Source: Candidatus Binatia bacterium
GTDB taxonomy: Bacteria > Vulcanimicrobiota > Vulcanimicrobiia > Vulcanimicrobiales > Vulcanimicrobiaceae
Length of the DNA stretch: 64,000 nucleotides
Assembly (NCBI GenBank): GCA_035544215.1
Contig: DATKHY010000004.1
Coordinates: 62,001 to 126,000, forward strand
Reading direction: 5' to 3'
The first letter of the stretch is position 1; each line of letters begins with the position of its first letter. Under the pieces are notes generated by a model. It saw only the letters and a list, made by a program, of their open reading frames with translations. It had not been told where the DNA came from and searched no databases. The position numbers were made by a program, and so were the translations under genes. Of this stretch, positions 1 to 8,112 are shown piece after piece.

Positions 1-340
1 CGTGCACACGCTCGAGCGGCACGCGCAGCGAGCGGTGCAGGAACGTCTCGAGGAGACGATGGCGCCGCACCATCGCTACGGCCAACTTGTTGCCGCGCCG
101 CGTCAGGCGCAGCGGGGAGGAGGGCGTCGAATCCGCCTCGAGCAAGCCGTCCTGCTCCAGCTGTCGCTTGGCCTTGCTGACCGAGACGCGGCTCACTCGC
201 AGATAGCGCGCCAGCGCTGCGGCGCGCACCGGCTCGCCGGCGCCCAGCTGAAAGATCGCCTTCACGTAGTCTTCTCGGGCGCGCGAGTGCGAGCGGTCCG
301 TGCCGACCATCAGGAGATCCGGTTTGCCTTTGTTAGCCAT
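1..340 (-). CDS. DtxR/MntR-type metal-dependent transcriptional regulator (N-terminal part, cut by window edge)
   Basis: The first 113 codons of a gene that runs off the left edge. The translation starts MANKGKPDLLMVGTDRS and goes on with SRAREDYVKAIFQLGAG, then a winged helix-turn-helix (RAAALARYLRVSRVSVSKAK and a following RRGNKLAVAMVRRHRLLE). This is the DtxR/MntR N-terminal pattern: an EDYVKAI helix, a recognition helix rich in VSRVSVS, and a metal-site-like helix RHRLLETFL. Family members repress metal uptake or efflux genes with Mn(II) or Fe(II) as co-repressor. The metal-binding and dimerisation domains lie outside the window, so metal identity cannot be judged. ATG at 338-340 has no clear Shine-Dalgarno and sits inside an inverted repeat, which suggests autoregulation. 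Confidence 0.72.
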   Translation of the reverse strand, partial: MANKGKPDLLMVGTDRSHSRAREDYVKAIFQLGAGEPVRAAALARYLRVSRVSVSKAKRQLEQDGLLEADSTPSSPLRLTRRGNKLAVAMVRRHRLLETFLHRSLRVPLERVH

Positions 341-363
341 GGGTAACGCTAACCATGGTTAAC
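332..363. promoter_or_regulatory. 32-bp operator-like inverted repeat over the regulator start codon
   Basis: The 32 bases read almost the same on both strands (26 of 32 positions symmetric). Each half contains the palindrome CCATGG flanked by TTA/TAA bases (GTTAGCCATGGG and CTAACCATGGTTAAC). Alternating GTTA/TAAC arms resemble operators of DtxR/IdeR-class repressors in general form, although the exact IdeR consensus is not present. It covers the ATG of the DtxR-like gene and lies upstream of nothing else, so autorepression is the simplest reading. Confidence 0.55.
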
Positions 364-408
364 AGGGTTTGGGGCGGCGCGCCGTCGCCCCTTCCGCTCG
401 ACTTTTTG

Positions 409-2235
409 CTAGCCGGCCTTGAGCAGGGTTACGCTTCGCTTGGGGTCGATCAGCTTGAGCTTGCCGCCCGGCACCGGCCGGGCGCCCTCGACGATGAGCG
501 CGCGCACCTGTATCGGCGTGAGCGACGGATCGATCGCGAACAGCTTGGCCGCGAGGTTGGTCACGTTGGGAGACGCCATCGACGTGCCCGAGAACTTGAC
601 CGTGTAGCCCTGCGGGATCTTGCTCGGCACGTGGTAGCCGTCGGCGTAAACGGCGACGGTCTGCCCATAGCTCGTGAAGCCCGTCGGATCGCCGGCCTGG
701 TTGACGGCGCCCACGGTGATGAGGTTCGGATAGACGAGCGACGCGGGAACGTCCTGGGCGAATGCCGCGTCGTTGTCGCCGTTGCCCGCTGCGGCGACGA
801 ACAGCGTGCCCGGCGTGCGTGCGATCATGTTGGCGACCGCGGTGCGCCAAATCACGTAAAGGGCTTTGGCCTTCGCCTCCCGCTGTTTGGCGTCGCCGGC
901 CGGATCCGTTTTCGCCAGCCACTGCTCGAACTCGCTCACCTGGTCGCCCCAGCTCATGTTCACGACGCGAACGTCGTTATCGCGGAAGAACGCGCCGATG
1001 AGCGCGAAGTTGGCGGCCATCCGGTTCGCCCACTCGACGGTCGGCGCGAACGCGAGGTTCGGCAGATTGTCGTCGAAGCGCGCGACGACGATGCGCGCCC
1101 CGGGATTCCCGCGCGAGGCGATGCCAGCAACGTGCGAGCCGTGCGAATACTCCCCGACGAAGTCCATCTCGTGCTCGAAGGCCTCGTCCTGCGCGACGTT
1201 GAGCGAGCGCAGGTATGCCTGCGCCGCCGAGGCTTCGGGCGAGACGATGCCGCTCTGCATGTCGCTCGTGCCGGTCATTAGGTTCACGAGCTTCGGATAG
1301 TCGGCGGCGACATTCGCGGGCAACGGATAGGTATCCGACGTCGACGGCGTGCCGTCGTCGGCGAACGCGAGGCCGTGCTGTTGCGCGGAATCTCCGCCGT
1401 ACATCAGCCCCGGATAATCGTGCGGATCGACGCCGGAATCGAGGATGCCGATGCGCACCGGCATTTTGACCTGCGAGGCGCGCAGCGTCACGTCGCGCGC
1501 GGCCCAGATGTCGGGCTTCATCACGTTATGCCTGGCGATGTATGCGTCGAGGATCTTCGCGTCGACCGGCAGGAACGGCAGCAGCGCCAGCTGCGCCCGC
1601 GTCTGCACCAGATCGCGAGCCGAAGGCCCGTCGAGCGTGCCAGTCTTGGCGGCGATCGGATCGAGGTCGTGGCCAACCCGGCCGACGATTTGATCGCGCG
1701 TTGCGACGGGCTCGAAGCCGGCAGTCGCCTTTACCGAGTCCTGGACGACGCTCCACGGCAGCGGCGCGACGGCCGCGCGATCGGCTGCGGCAAAAACCGC
1801 GTTCAGCGAGGTCCCGCTAGTCTTCTGAGCGGTGAGCGCGTTTACGTAGACGAGTTGTAGCCTTCCGGCAAGCAACGCGCGATCGGGCTTGCTCTGCACC
1901 GCGCGCAGCTGCGCGACTGTTCCGCGTGCGCCCGCGGCGTCGCCCGCGAGGACCTGCCCGGCCAGCCGCGTCGACAGATACTCGCTCAACGTGGCCTTAT
2001 CCCGAATCTCATACGTCGCCAGCGTTCTATTGACGTCGCTTTCGACCGCTCGCAGAAACGCCGCGAAGGTCGCATCCGAGGCGACGACGAGCTGCGACGG
2101 CGGCGTCGCCATGGAATAGGAAAAACGCGGGAGCTGCGTCTCGTCGGTGACGACGGTGCGAGCGGTTTGCGCGGCGGCCGGGTTCGCGAGGCCGACGAGG
2201 CACGCCAAAATAGAAAAACAGATGCCGCGAATCAC
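409..2235 (-). CDS. Secreted subtilisin-like serine protease (S8 family)
   Basis: 608 residues with a Sec signal peptide (hydrophobic core at about residues 5-20, ending ANPAAAQ). A region of about 235 residues of unknown function precedes the protease domain. The catalytic triad is visible: Asp266 in RIGILDSGVD, His365 in YSHGSHVAG and Ser552 in FSGTSMASP, with the oxyanion Asn in AAAGNGD. This predicts an active extracytoplasmic endopeptidase. The start is GTG, preceded by AAAGGG 3-8 nt after the dnaB stop, so it may be co-transcribed with dnaB, which is an unusual partner. The long N-terminal segment could be a propeptide or an interaction domain; it does not look like a standard I9 inhibitor. 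Confidence 0.9.
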   Translation of the reverse strand: MIRGICFSILACLVGLANPAAAQTARTVVTDETQLPRFSYSMATPPSQLVVASDATFAAFLRAVESDVNRTLATYEIRDKATLSEYLSTRLAGQVLAGDAAGARGTVAQLRAVQSKPDRALLAGRLQLVYVNALTAQKTSGTSLNAVFAAADRAAVAPLPWSVVQDSVKATAGFEPVATRDQIVGRVGHDLDPIAAKTGTLDGPSARDLVQTRAQLALLPFLPVDAKILDAYIARHNVMKPDIWAARDVTLRASQVKMPVRIGILDSGVDPHDYPGLMYGGDSAQQHGLAFADDGTPSTSDTYPLPANVAADYPKLVNLMTGTSDMQSGIVSPEASAAQAYLRSLNVAQDEAFEHEMDFVGEYSHGSHVAGIASRGNPGARIVVARFDDNLPNLAFAPTVEWANRMAANFALIGAFFRDNDVRVVNMSWGDQVSEFEQWLAKTDPAGDAKQREAKAKALYVIWRTAVANMIARTPGTLFVAAAGNGDNDAAFAQDVPASLVYPNLITVGAVNQAGDPTGFTSYGQTVAVYADGYHVPSKIPQGYTVKFSGTSMASPNVTNLAAKLFAIDPSLTPIQVRALIVEGARPVPGGKLKLIDPKRSVTLLKAG

Positions 2236-2244
2236 AAGGCCCTT

Positions 2245-3612
2245 TTACGGGCTGGGATAGTGCGACTCATCCCCGTATGGCAAAAACAGCGTATATTCGC
2301 GCTGGAAGCGCAGCTTGACGGCGCCGGTCGGCCCGTTGCGATGCTTAGCGATGATGAACTCGGTGAGGTCCGGCTCGGGAGTCTCCGGATTGTAGTAACC
2401 GTCGCGATACAAGAACGAAACGACGTCCGCCTCCTGTTCCAACGAGCCGGAATCGCGTAAATCTGCCAGCATCGGGCGCTTTTCGCTGCGGATCTCGACG
2501 CCGCGGTTGAGCTGCGCGAGCGCGATGATCGGCACGGCGAGATCCTTGGCGGTCATCTTCAGCGAGCGGCAGATCTCCGAAAGCTCCTCATTACGGTTGG
2601 TGTTGCGCGAGAGCGCCGCGGGCCGGACCAGTTGCAGGTAGTCGATGAAGATCGCCGCGAGTCCAACGGTGGACTTCAGGCGGCGACAGCGGCTGCGCAC
2701 GTCGCTAATCGTCAGCGCGCCGAGGTCGTCGAGATAGAGCGGCAGCTCGTTGAGCTCGCCCATCGCGCGCGAGATGTCTTCCCATTGATGGGCCTTGATG
2801 TTGCCGCGGCGCATGTCGTTCATCGAGATGCGCGCCTCGGCGCAGATCAGGCGCTGGATCAGCTCGCTGTTAGACATCTCGAGCGAGAAGAACGCGATCG
2901 GCTCCGCCTCGACGCGAGCCGCTGCGACCGCCATGTTGAGCGCGAACGACGTCTTGCCCATGCCCGGCCGCGCCGCGATGATGACGAAGTTGCCCGGCTG
3001 GAATCCGGTGGTCATCGCGTCGACGTCACGATAGCCCGACGTGAGACCCGTTCGATCGCCGCGCTGGTGGAACAGCCTATCGATGTGGTCGAACGCGTCC
3101 TTCATCAGGCGGCTGACCGGCATGAACTCCGTGACGCCGCGTCGCTCGCCGATCGTGTAGACGAGCTGTTCGCTGCGGTCGAGCGCCTGCGCTACGTCCT
3201 CTTCGCCTTCGTAGCCGAGCTGCGTGATCTCCGTGCCGGCGTGGATCAGCGAGCGCAGGACGGACTTCTCGCGAACGATCGTCGCGTAGTAGCGGGCCGA
3301 ACCCGCGGTCTGTACCGTGTCCATCAGCGCGCTGATGTACGAGAGGCCGCCGACGCGCTCGAGAACGTTGCGGCGCCGCAGCTCCTCGCCGACCGTGATC
3401 TTATCGAGCGGCTCGCCGCGCTCGTAGAGTTCGTACAGCACGCCGAAGATCGTCTCGTGCACGTGCGCATAGAAGTCGCTCGGGCGAACGATCTCGCCGA
3501 CCGCGGCGAACATCTGTCGGTCGACGAGCACGGAGCCGATGACCGCCATCTCTGCCTCGAGGTTGTGCGGCGGGATGCGGTCGATGGTCGACGGAAGCGG
3601 TTGTGCGGTCAT
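2245..3612 (-). CDS. dnaB: Replicative DNA helicase DnaB
   Basis: 455 residues, normal for the family. The N-terminal domain starts with PPHNLEAEMAVIGSVLVD, followed by the RecA-like ATPase with Walker A ARPGMGKTSFALNMA near residue 215 and downstream motifs FFSLEMS and IFIDYLQLV, plus the DnaB-type ending with AKHRNGPTGAVKLRF. It is the hexameric 5'-3' helicase that unwinds DNA at the replication fork. No intein interrupts the Walker region, which is a common insertion point in dnaB. It follows rpsR-rplI-lon on the same strand, as in the classic ribosomal/replication cluster. Confidence 0.97.
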   Translation of the reverse strand: MTAQPLPSTIDRIPPHNLEAEMAVIGSVLVDRQMFAAVGEIVRPSDFYAHVHETIFGVLYELYERGEPLDKITVGEELRRRNVLERVGGLSYISALMDTVQTAGSARYYATIVREKSVLRSLIHAGTEITQLGYEGEEDVAQALDRSEQLVYTIGERRGVTEFMPVSRLMKDAFDHIDRLFHQRGDRTGLTSGYRDVDAMTTGFQPGNFVIIAARPGMGKTSFALNMAVAAARVEAEPIAFFSLEMSNSELIQRLICAEARISMNDMRRGNIKAHQWEDISRAMGELNELPLYLDDLGALTISDVRSRCRRLKSTVGLAAIFIDYLQLVRPAALSRNTNRNEELSEICRSLKMTAKDLAVPIIALAQLNRGVEIRSEKRPMLADLRDSGSLEQEADVVSFLYRDGYYNPETPEPDLTEFIIAKHRNGPTGAVKLRFQREYTLFLPYGDESHYPSP

Positions 3613-3703
3613 GGCCGCGTGCGGAGTCCGGCGCCCCGGTGGTGAAGGCCTTGTGAGCCCCTTGTGGGTTGGCTGTGCATAGCCTCGATTTTATGGGGAC
3701 AGT

Positions 3704-3722
3704 GTGCCACACGTAGTGGCAC
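3704..3722. other. Perfect 7-bp hairpin in the lon-dnaB gap
   Basis: GTGCCAC, loop ACGTA, GTGGCAC. It has no T-run on either side, so it is not a classical terminator. It lies just downstream (in the direction of transcription) of the oxidase remnant and about 90 nt before the dnaB start. It could be a processing site, or the old terminator of the gene whose tail remains at 3728-3799. Confidence 0.4.
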
Positions 3723-3727
3723 TCGCC

Positions 3728-3799
3728 TCACCCCTGTGCGGGCGGAATCGACTGCGGATAGCGGAAGACGTTGTCCGGGTCGTATTTGAGAGTTGCGCT
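3728..3799 (-). pseudogene. C-terminal remnant of a BBE-domain FAD-linked oxidase
   Basis: Directly after the lon TAG stop, in the same reading frame, 23 codons and a TGA encode a peptide containing KYDPDNVFRYPQSIPPAQ. This matches the end of berberine-bridge-enzyme-like FAD oxidases, whose C-terminus typically reads LKxxYDPDNVFRxNQNI. No other part of such a gene is present. The piece looks like the scar of a deletion that joined the lon 3' end to the last codons of an oxidase gene. A chance match is unlikely because YDPDNVFR is diagnostic, but the segment is short. Confidence 0.6.
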
Positions 3800-5734
3800 C
3801 TAGCGCCGCGACGAGGTTTTTCGACGGCGTGACAGCTCGCGCAACACGTGCTCAACGCTTGCAACGCCGGCGACCTTCAGCCCGGCTAGCACGCGGTCGA
3901 CTTCGCGCAGGTTCTCGCGCGGCAGCAGCACCGTTCGCATCCCCGCCTGACGCGCGGCGTAGAGCTTTTCCACGATGCCGCCCACGGCGCGCACCTTGCC
4001 CTGAATCGAGAGTTCGCCCGTCACCGCGACGTCTTGCGGCAATGGCGTCCGCGTGACCGCGGAGTACAGCGCGAGAAAGATCGCGAGGCCCGCCGATGGT
4101 CCGTCGATGTTGCCCCCGCCGACGACGTTGATGTGCAAATCGAAGTCGGCGGTGTCGAGGCCCGTCATCGCGCGCAGCACGCTCGTCGCGTTGAACACCG
4201 AGTCCTTGGCCATCGATCCGGCCGTGTCGTTGAAGCGGATCGTGCCCTTGCCCTTCAGCGATGCGGGAAATGCGACCGCCTCGATCTCGATGATGCTTCC
4301 GAGATGGTGCAACACGCCCAGTCCAAAGCTCTTGCCGATCTCGCGCCTCGCGCGGCCCTTCACCAGCGTGTGCTGCACGAGGCGGCTCGCGCGCACGACC
4401 GCGTGCACGTCGTCCTCCGTGATCGACGGCTTCTTCACCGCGCCGTCGACGTGGCGGCCCGGATGCAGGCGATACAGCGCTTGGCCGTAGGCGTCGGCAA
4501 CGATCTGCACAGCCTTGCGCCCCTCGATCGTGTATGACGCCACCAGCTGCACGACGCGCTGCGCGGCGCGCGCGCCGAGGCGCTTGATCGCGCCCGTCAC
4601 GATCGAAACGATCTGATGCTGCGTTAGCGGCGCGAAAAAGATCTCCGCGCAACGCGAGCGGATCGCCGGATCGATGTCGTCGGGGTCGCGCGTCGTCGCG
4701 CCGATCAAAATGAAGTCGGCGGGCGCGCCCTCGCGGAACAGCCGCTTTACGTATTCCGGCACGTTCGGCGCGCTCTCGTCGTAATACGACGACTCGAACG
4801 TCACGCGCTTATCCTCCAGCACCTTGAGCAGCCGCAGCTGCAGCGGGCCGTCCATCTCGCCGATCTCGTCGATGAAGAGCACGCCGCCGTGAGCGCGCGT
4901 CACCAGCCCGAGCTTCGGCTCGGGAACGCCCGCGTCGGCGAACTCGCGCCGGCTTCCCTGATAGATGGGATCGTGCACGCTGCCGAGTAGCGGATTGACC
5001 GTCTCGCGCGGATCCCAGCGCAGCGTCGTGCCACTGGCCTCGACGAACGGCGCGTCCTTCGCGAATGGCGTGTAGGGCCGCGACTTTGCGACCTCGAGTA
5101 CGAGACGCGCGACCGTCGTCTTGCCGACGCCCGGCGGTCCGTAGAGGATCGTGTGCTGCGGATACGGCGAGCTGATCTTCGCCAGCAGCGCGCGGATCGC
5201 GCCCTCCTGTCCGACGACCTCGCGCAGCGTCTGAGGACGCAACTGGCGCAGCGCGGACGCCGCGAGGCTGCGCTGCGAGAGCGCGTTGAGCTCCTCGAGC
5301 TTAGCCTGCGATGCCGGCGTCTCGGGGCCGCCTGTTTCGCGCAGCGCCTCGAGCTTGAGATCCTTGACGTACTCCTGGTGGCGCTCGGTCATCTTCTCGT
5401 TGACGCGCTTGTCGATCGAGTCTTCGGCGTGGCGCTGCGCGATGACGTCGGCCATCGCCTCCTCGATCTCCGCGAGCGTCTTGCGCTGCTGCGCGCGCGT
5501 CGTCGCGCGCTCAAGAGTCGGATCTTCGAAGACGAGGCGCTGCAGCCCGCACAACCGGTCGGGCAGGTTCTGCGAGCGCATCATCTTGAGGGCGTTTACC
5601 TTGCCCGCGCGCAGCACGACCTTGTCCTGGCCGAGTACGGACGACAGCATTTCGTACAGGGCGCCGACGTAACGGCTCATCTCGTCTTCGACGCCGAACT
5701 TGCGGCGAAAGCGCGCCGCATAAACCTGGGGCAT
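3800..5734 (-). CDS. Lon-family ATP-dependent protease (LonB/LonC-like)
   Basis: 644 residues. A helical N-terminal region of about 160 residues replaces the usual Lon substrate-binding domain, so this is not classical LonA. The AAA+ module has Walker A GPPGVGKT (199-206) and Walker B GGVLFIDEIGEMD (283-295). The protease domain shows the Ser-Lys dyad: Ser547 in DGPSAGLAIF and Lys590 in GGIVEKLYAA. It should degrade damaged or regulatory proteins in the cytoplasm. It begins 3 nt after the rplI stop, so it is coupled to ribosomal protein expression. The last residues run into the oxidase remnant frame, so the present C-terminus may itself be altered. Confidence 0.9.
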   Translation of the reverse strand: MPQVYAARFRRKFGVEDEMSRYVGALYEMLSSVLGQDKVVLRAGKVNALKMMRSQNLPDRLCGLQRLVFEDPTLERATTRAQQRKTLAEIEEAMADVIAQRHAEDSIDKRVNEKMTERHQEYVKDLKLEALRETGGPETPASQAKLEELNALSQRSLAASALRQLRPQTLREVVGQEGAIRALLAKISSPYPQHTILYGPPGVGKTTVARLVLEVAKSRPYTPFAKDAPFVEASGTTLRWDPRETVNPLLGSVHDPIYQGSRREFADAGVPEPKLGLVTRAHGGVLFIDEIGEMDGPLQLRLLKVLEDKRVTFESSYYDESAPNVPEYVKRLFREGAPADFILIGATTRDPDDIDPAIRSRCAEIFFAPLTQHQIVSIVTGAIKRLGARAAQRVVQLVASYTIEGRKAVQIVADAYGQALYRLHPGRHVDGAVKKPSITEDDVHAVVRASRLVQHTLVKGRARREIGKSFGLGVLHHLGSIIEIEAVAFPASLKGKGTIRFNDTAGSMAKDSVFNATSVLRAMTGLDTADFDLHINVVGGGNIDGPSAGLAIFLALYSAVTRTPLPQDVAVTGELSIQGKVRAVGGIVEKLYAARQAGMRTVLLPRENLREVDRVLAGLKVAGVASVEHVLRELSRRRKTSSRR

Positions 5735-5737
5735 ACC

Positions 5738-6184
5738 CTAAGCCGAAACGACGTCCACGGTGGCCTTGGCCACGACGCTGCGGTGCAGCTTGATCGCGAC
5801 GGGATACGAGCCGAGCGCCTTGATCTGCCCGCTCAGCTCGATCTTGTGCTTGTCGATGTCGACCGACAGCGCACCGGCGATCGCGGCCGCAACGTCGGCG
5901 TTGGTGACCGCGCCGAAGAGCTTCCCGTTGCCGCCGGCCTTGGCTTTGACGGCTAGCTTCGCGGACTCGAGCCGCGCGGCGAGCGCCTTGGCTTCTTCGA
6001 GCTCCTGCAGGTCGCGCCGCTCGCGGGCCTTCTGCTGCGCGTCGCGCTGCGCGAGCGCGCCCTTGCCGGCCTCATCCGCGAGCTTCCGGGGCAGCAGATA
6101 GTTGCGCGCGTAACCGTCGGCGACGTCCACGACGTCCCCACGCTTGCCCAGCGCGGCAACGTCGCGCAAGAGGATCAGCCGCAC
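5738..6184 (-). CDS. rplI: Large ribosomal subunit protein bL9
   Basis: 148 residues, typical length. The N-terminal RNA-binding domain MRLILLRDVAALGKRGD followed by VADGYARNYLLPRKLA is the bL9 signature. It continues into a long charged helix and the C-terminal domain. It binds 23S rRNA near the L1 stalk base. The start is GTG, 7 nt after the rpsR stop. Confidence 0.98.
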   Translation of the reverse strand: MRLILLRDVAALGKRGDVVDVADGYARNYLLPRKLADEAGKGALAQRDAQQKARERRDLQELEEAKALAARLESAKLAVKAKAGGNGKLFGAVTNADVAAAIAGALSVDIDKHKIELSGQIKALGSYPVAIKLHRSVVAKATVDVVSA

Positions 6185-6191
6185 GAAAGGC

Positions 6192-6437
6192 CTATTCCGA
6201 GCCGAACGGGAGGAAGGCGATCAGTCGGGCGCGCTTGACGGCCGTCGTCAGCATACGCTGGTGCTTGGCGCAGTTGCCGGAGATCCGCCGGGGAACGATC
6301 TTGCCGCGTTCGGAGACGTAGCGCTTGAGCCGGGGCACGTCGCGGTAGCTGACCGCGATGGCCCGATCGGTGCAGAAGCTGCATGGCTTACGCTTCGGGC
6401 GCCGCTCTTTGACGGCGCGTTTGAGCTTGGTTGGCAT
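6192..6437 (-). CDS. rpsR: Small ribosomal subunit protein bS18
   Basis: 81 residues. The N-terminus is [15 protein letters not shown], with two cysteines that can form a zinc site (CxxC form of S18). The core [20 protein letters not shown] is the bS18 signature (SGxxxxxQR..AIKRAR). It binds 16S rRNA with bS6. An AAAGGA ribosome-binding site precedes ATG. In most bacteria rpsR follows rpsF and ssb directly; here those two lie about 12.6 kb away at 19013-19932, so rpsR must have its own promoter between 6438 and about 6600. Confidence 0.97.
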   Translation of the reverse strand: MPTKLKRAVKERRPKRKPCSFCTDRAIAVSYRDVPRLKRYVSERGKIVPRRISGNCAKHQRMLTTAVKRARLIAFLPFGSE

Positions 6438-6604
6438 GGTGTCCTTTCGACTAGGTGGTTGCCGGTCCGGGTGTCCCTGTTCGGGGTCCGGACCCTAGCC
6501 AGGTGACGCCCTAAAAGCGGCCGCCACCACCGACCCCGCGCATCGCACAGGGCTGGATTTTGAACGTATGTTCGGGCCTCCGCGGGTGCGCCCTGCCCAA
6601 TTCA

Positions 6605-6633
6605 ATGACGGCCCGCTCGCAATGGTGTATACT
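6605..6633 (+). promoter_or_regulatory. Probable sigma-70-type promoter of the zinc-ribbon gene
   Basis: ATGACG (6605-6610, 4 of 6 matches to TTGACA), a 17-nt spacer, then TATACT (6628-6633). It predicts a leader of about 90 nt with AGGAG at 6713-6717, 13 nt before the ATG at 6731. The rest of the 6438-6604 gap holds the GGGTCCGGACCC palindrome and, on the other strand, the rpsR leader; nothing else is recognised. Confidence 0.45.
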
Positions 6634-6730
6634 GCATGGGTTACCCAGGTTTCGAGGCCCGCTAGAGTCCAGAAAGCGAGTCGGATCCGGAGAACAAGTC
6701 ACCCCAAGATTTAGGAGATTCGCTCGTTTA

Positions 6731-7039
6731 ATGTATACAGATGAAATGCTCACGTGCGTAGACTGCGGGCAGCAGTTCGCATTTACCGCCGGGGAGCAAG
6801 AATTTTTCGCGATGAAGGGCTTTACCAACAAGCCCAGCCGCTGCACCGACTGCCGCGCCGCACGCAAGGCCGGCCGCTCGTCCAACGGCGGCGGCCGCGG
6901 CGGCGGCGGCATGCGCGAGATGTTCAAAGCCACTTGCAGCCAATGCGGCGGCGTGGCGGAGGTTCCGTTCCAACCGCGCGGCGACAAGCCGGTGTACTGC
7001 CGCGACTGCTTCGCGACTCGCCGGTCGTCGTACCGGTAA
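6731..7039 (+). CDS. Small protein with two zinc-ribbon modules
   Basis: 102 residues. The first module, LTCVDCGQQFAFTAGEQEFF then PSRCTDCRAARK, is the probable zinc-ribbon family (CxxC...CxxC). A Gly/Arg-rich linker GGGRGGGGMRE follows. The second module, ATCSQCGGVAEVPFQPRGDK then VYCRDCF, is the CxxC-x17-CxxC domain. Similar two-module proteins are frequent in Chloroflexota, Armatimonadota and related lineages, and are suspected to bind nucleic acid; no enzyme function is apparent. The frame is open upstream to 6560, but the promoter and AGGAG support the ATG at 6731. A strong terminator follows, so it is a single-gene unit. Confidence 0.85.
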   Translation: MYTDEMLTCVDCGQQFAFTAGEQEFFAMKGFTNKPSRCTDCRAARKAGRSSNGGGRGGGGMREMFKATCSQCGGVAEVPFQPRGDKPVYCRDCFATRRSSYR

Positions 7040-7073
7040 GCCCTTCGCCCGGCAACCGCGCCTAGCATAACCG

Positions 7074-7101
7074 AGAGCCTGCCTCCACGGCAGGCTCTTT
7101 T
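7074..7101 (+). terminator. Rho-independent terminator after the zinc-ribbon gene
   Basis: Perfect 10-bp stem AGAGCCTGCC / GGCAGGCTCT, 5-nt loop TCCAC, followed by TTTT. It lies 34 nt after the zinc-ribbon stop. Confidence 0.9.
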
Positions 7102-7127
7102 CATCTGCCGTACAAATCGCTGCGGCG

Positions 7128-8000
7128 ATGGAGCGGGTAGCACGATATGGCACGGGTGCGGGACTGGCGATCATCCACCTCGTCGCCCTCTGCGCATTTT
7201 TGCCGGCCTACTTCAGCTTGTCCGGCTTCGCCGTCGCCGCGATCATCGCGTATCTCACCGGCGTGCTGGGAGTAACCCTGTGTTATCACCGCGTCCTGAC
7301 GCACCGTAGCCTTCGGCTGCGCAAGCCGCTGGAATATCTCTTCGCCCTCCTTGGCACGCTGGCGCTCCAGGGCGATCCGATTCGCTGGGTCGCCGTGCAC
7401 CGCAAGCACCATGCGAACGCCGACCACGAAGGCGACCCGCACGACATCAGCCTCGGATTCCGGTGGGCGCACGTGGACTGGCTCTACCGTCACAACGTCG
7501 CGATGCCGTCGCCCGAAGAGATCGCCCGCTTCGCGCCGGATCTTTACGCCGACCCCTTCTATCGCGCGCTGCAACATCTCGCGCTTCCGCTGCAGTTGGC
7601 GCTCGCGGCCGCGCTGTTTGCACTGGGCGGCTGGGCGTGGGTGATCTGGGGCGTCTTCGCGCGCCTTGTCTTCAGCTACCACTCGACGTGGCTGGTCAAC
7701 AGCGCCGCACACATGGTCGGCTATCGAACCTTTCGCACCACCGACCGCTCGACCAACTGCTGGTGGGTGGCGCTGCTGTCGTTCGGCGAGGGTTGGCACA
7801 ACAACCACCACGCCTTTCCGTTTTCGGCGCGCCACGGCTTGCGCTGGTTCGAGATCGACATGACCTGGTGGCACGTCCGGGTGCTCGCTTTCTTGCGGCT
7901 TGCTGACCGCATCCGGATCCCGAGCGCGCCGATGCGGCGCCGGCTCGCGTACGCAAACGTGCGTTCGTTCGGCACGCCCGGCGCGGATACGGTATACTAA
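7128..8000 (+). CDS. Membrane acyl-CoA/acyl-lipid (delta-9 type) desaturase
   Basis: 290 residues with four predicted membrane segments. It carries the three histidine boxes of the di-iron desaturases: HRVLTH (54-59), HRKHH (91-95) and HNNHH (224-228). Such enzymes insert a double bond into fatty acyl chains using O2 and reduced ferredoxin or cytochrome b5, which adjusts membrane fluidity. No electron-donor domain is fused. The ATG at 7128 lies 27 nt after the terminator and has no strong Shine-Dalgarno. It ends 4 nt before pqqA. Confidence 0.93.
   Translation: MERVARYGTGAGLAIIHLVALCAFLPAYFSLSGFAVAAIIAYLTGVLGVTLCYHRVLTHRSLRLRKPLEYLFALLGTLALQGDPIRWVAVHRKHHANADHEGDPHDISLGFRWAHVDWLYRHNVAMPSPEEIARFAPDLYADPFYRALQHLALPLQLALAAALFALGGWAWVIWGVFARLVFSYHSTWLVNSAAHMVGYRTFRTTDRSTNCWWVALLSFGEGWHNNHHAFPFSARHGLRWFEIDMTWWHVRVLAFLRLADRIRIPSAPMRRRLAYANVRSFGTPGADTVY
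7993..7998 (+). promoter_or_regulatory. -10-like TATACT just before pqqA
   Basis: TATACT ends 6 nt before the pqqA ATG and overlaps the desaturase stop. If active it would give a leaderless pqqA message, which fits the lack of any Shine-Dalgarno there. The upstream -35 region is weak. Alternatively pqqA is read through from the desaturase transcript. Confidence 0.35.
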
Positions 8001-8004
8001 CCGC

Positions 8005-8112
8005 ATGAATCAGCCTCGCCAACATTGGGAGCGGCCCGACTTTCAAGAGCATCCGCTTGGCGCTGAGGTTACGGCGTACCTGACCTCGCCGGTTCGCAAG
8101 CCGAAACTCTAA
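8005..8112 (+). CDS. pqqA: PQQ precursor peptide PqqA
   Basis: 35 residues: a peptide with HWERPDFQEHPLG followed by AEVTAYL. PqqA is the ribosomal precursor whose Glu and Tyr, three residues apart in an E-V-T-x-Y core, are cross-linked by PqqE and excised to form pyrroloquinoline quinone. Here these are Glu22 and Tyr26 or the neighbouring equivalent in GAEVTAYL. The C-terminal tail TSPVRKPKL is longer than in the 22-24-residue Methylobacterium type. It is directly followed by pqqC, whose reading frame opens across the pqqA stop. Confidence 0.9.
   Translation: MNQPRQHWERPDFQEHPLGAEVTAYLTSPVRKPKL

Noticed and set aside
2-346. 114-codon plus-strand open frame at the left edge
   Set aside because: The opposite strand encodes a convincing DtxR-like helix-turn-helix over the same bases.
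3674-3682. DnaA-box-like TGTGCATAG upstream of dnaB
   Set aside because: A single imperfect match without a cluster or AT-rich region; not enough for an origin.
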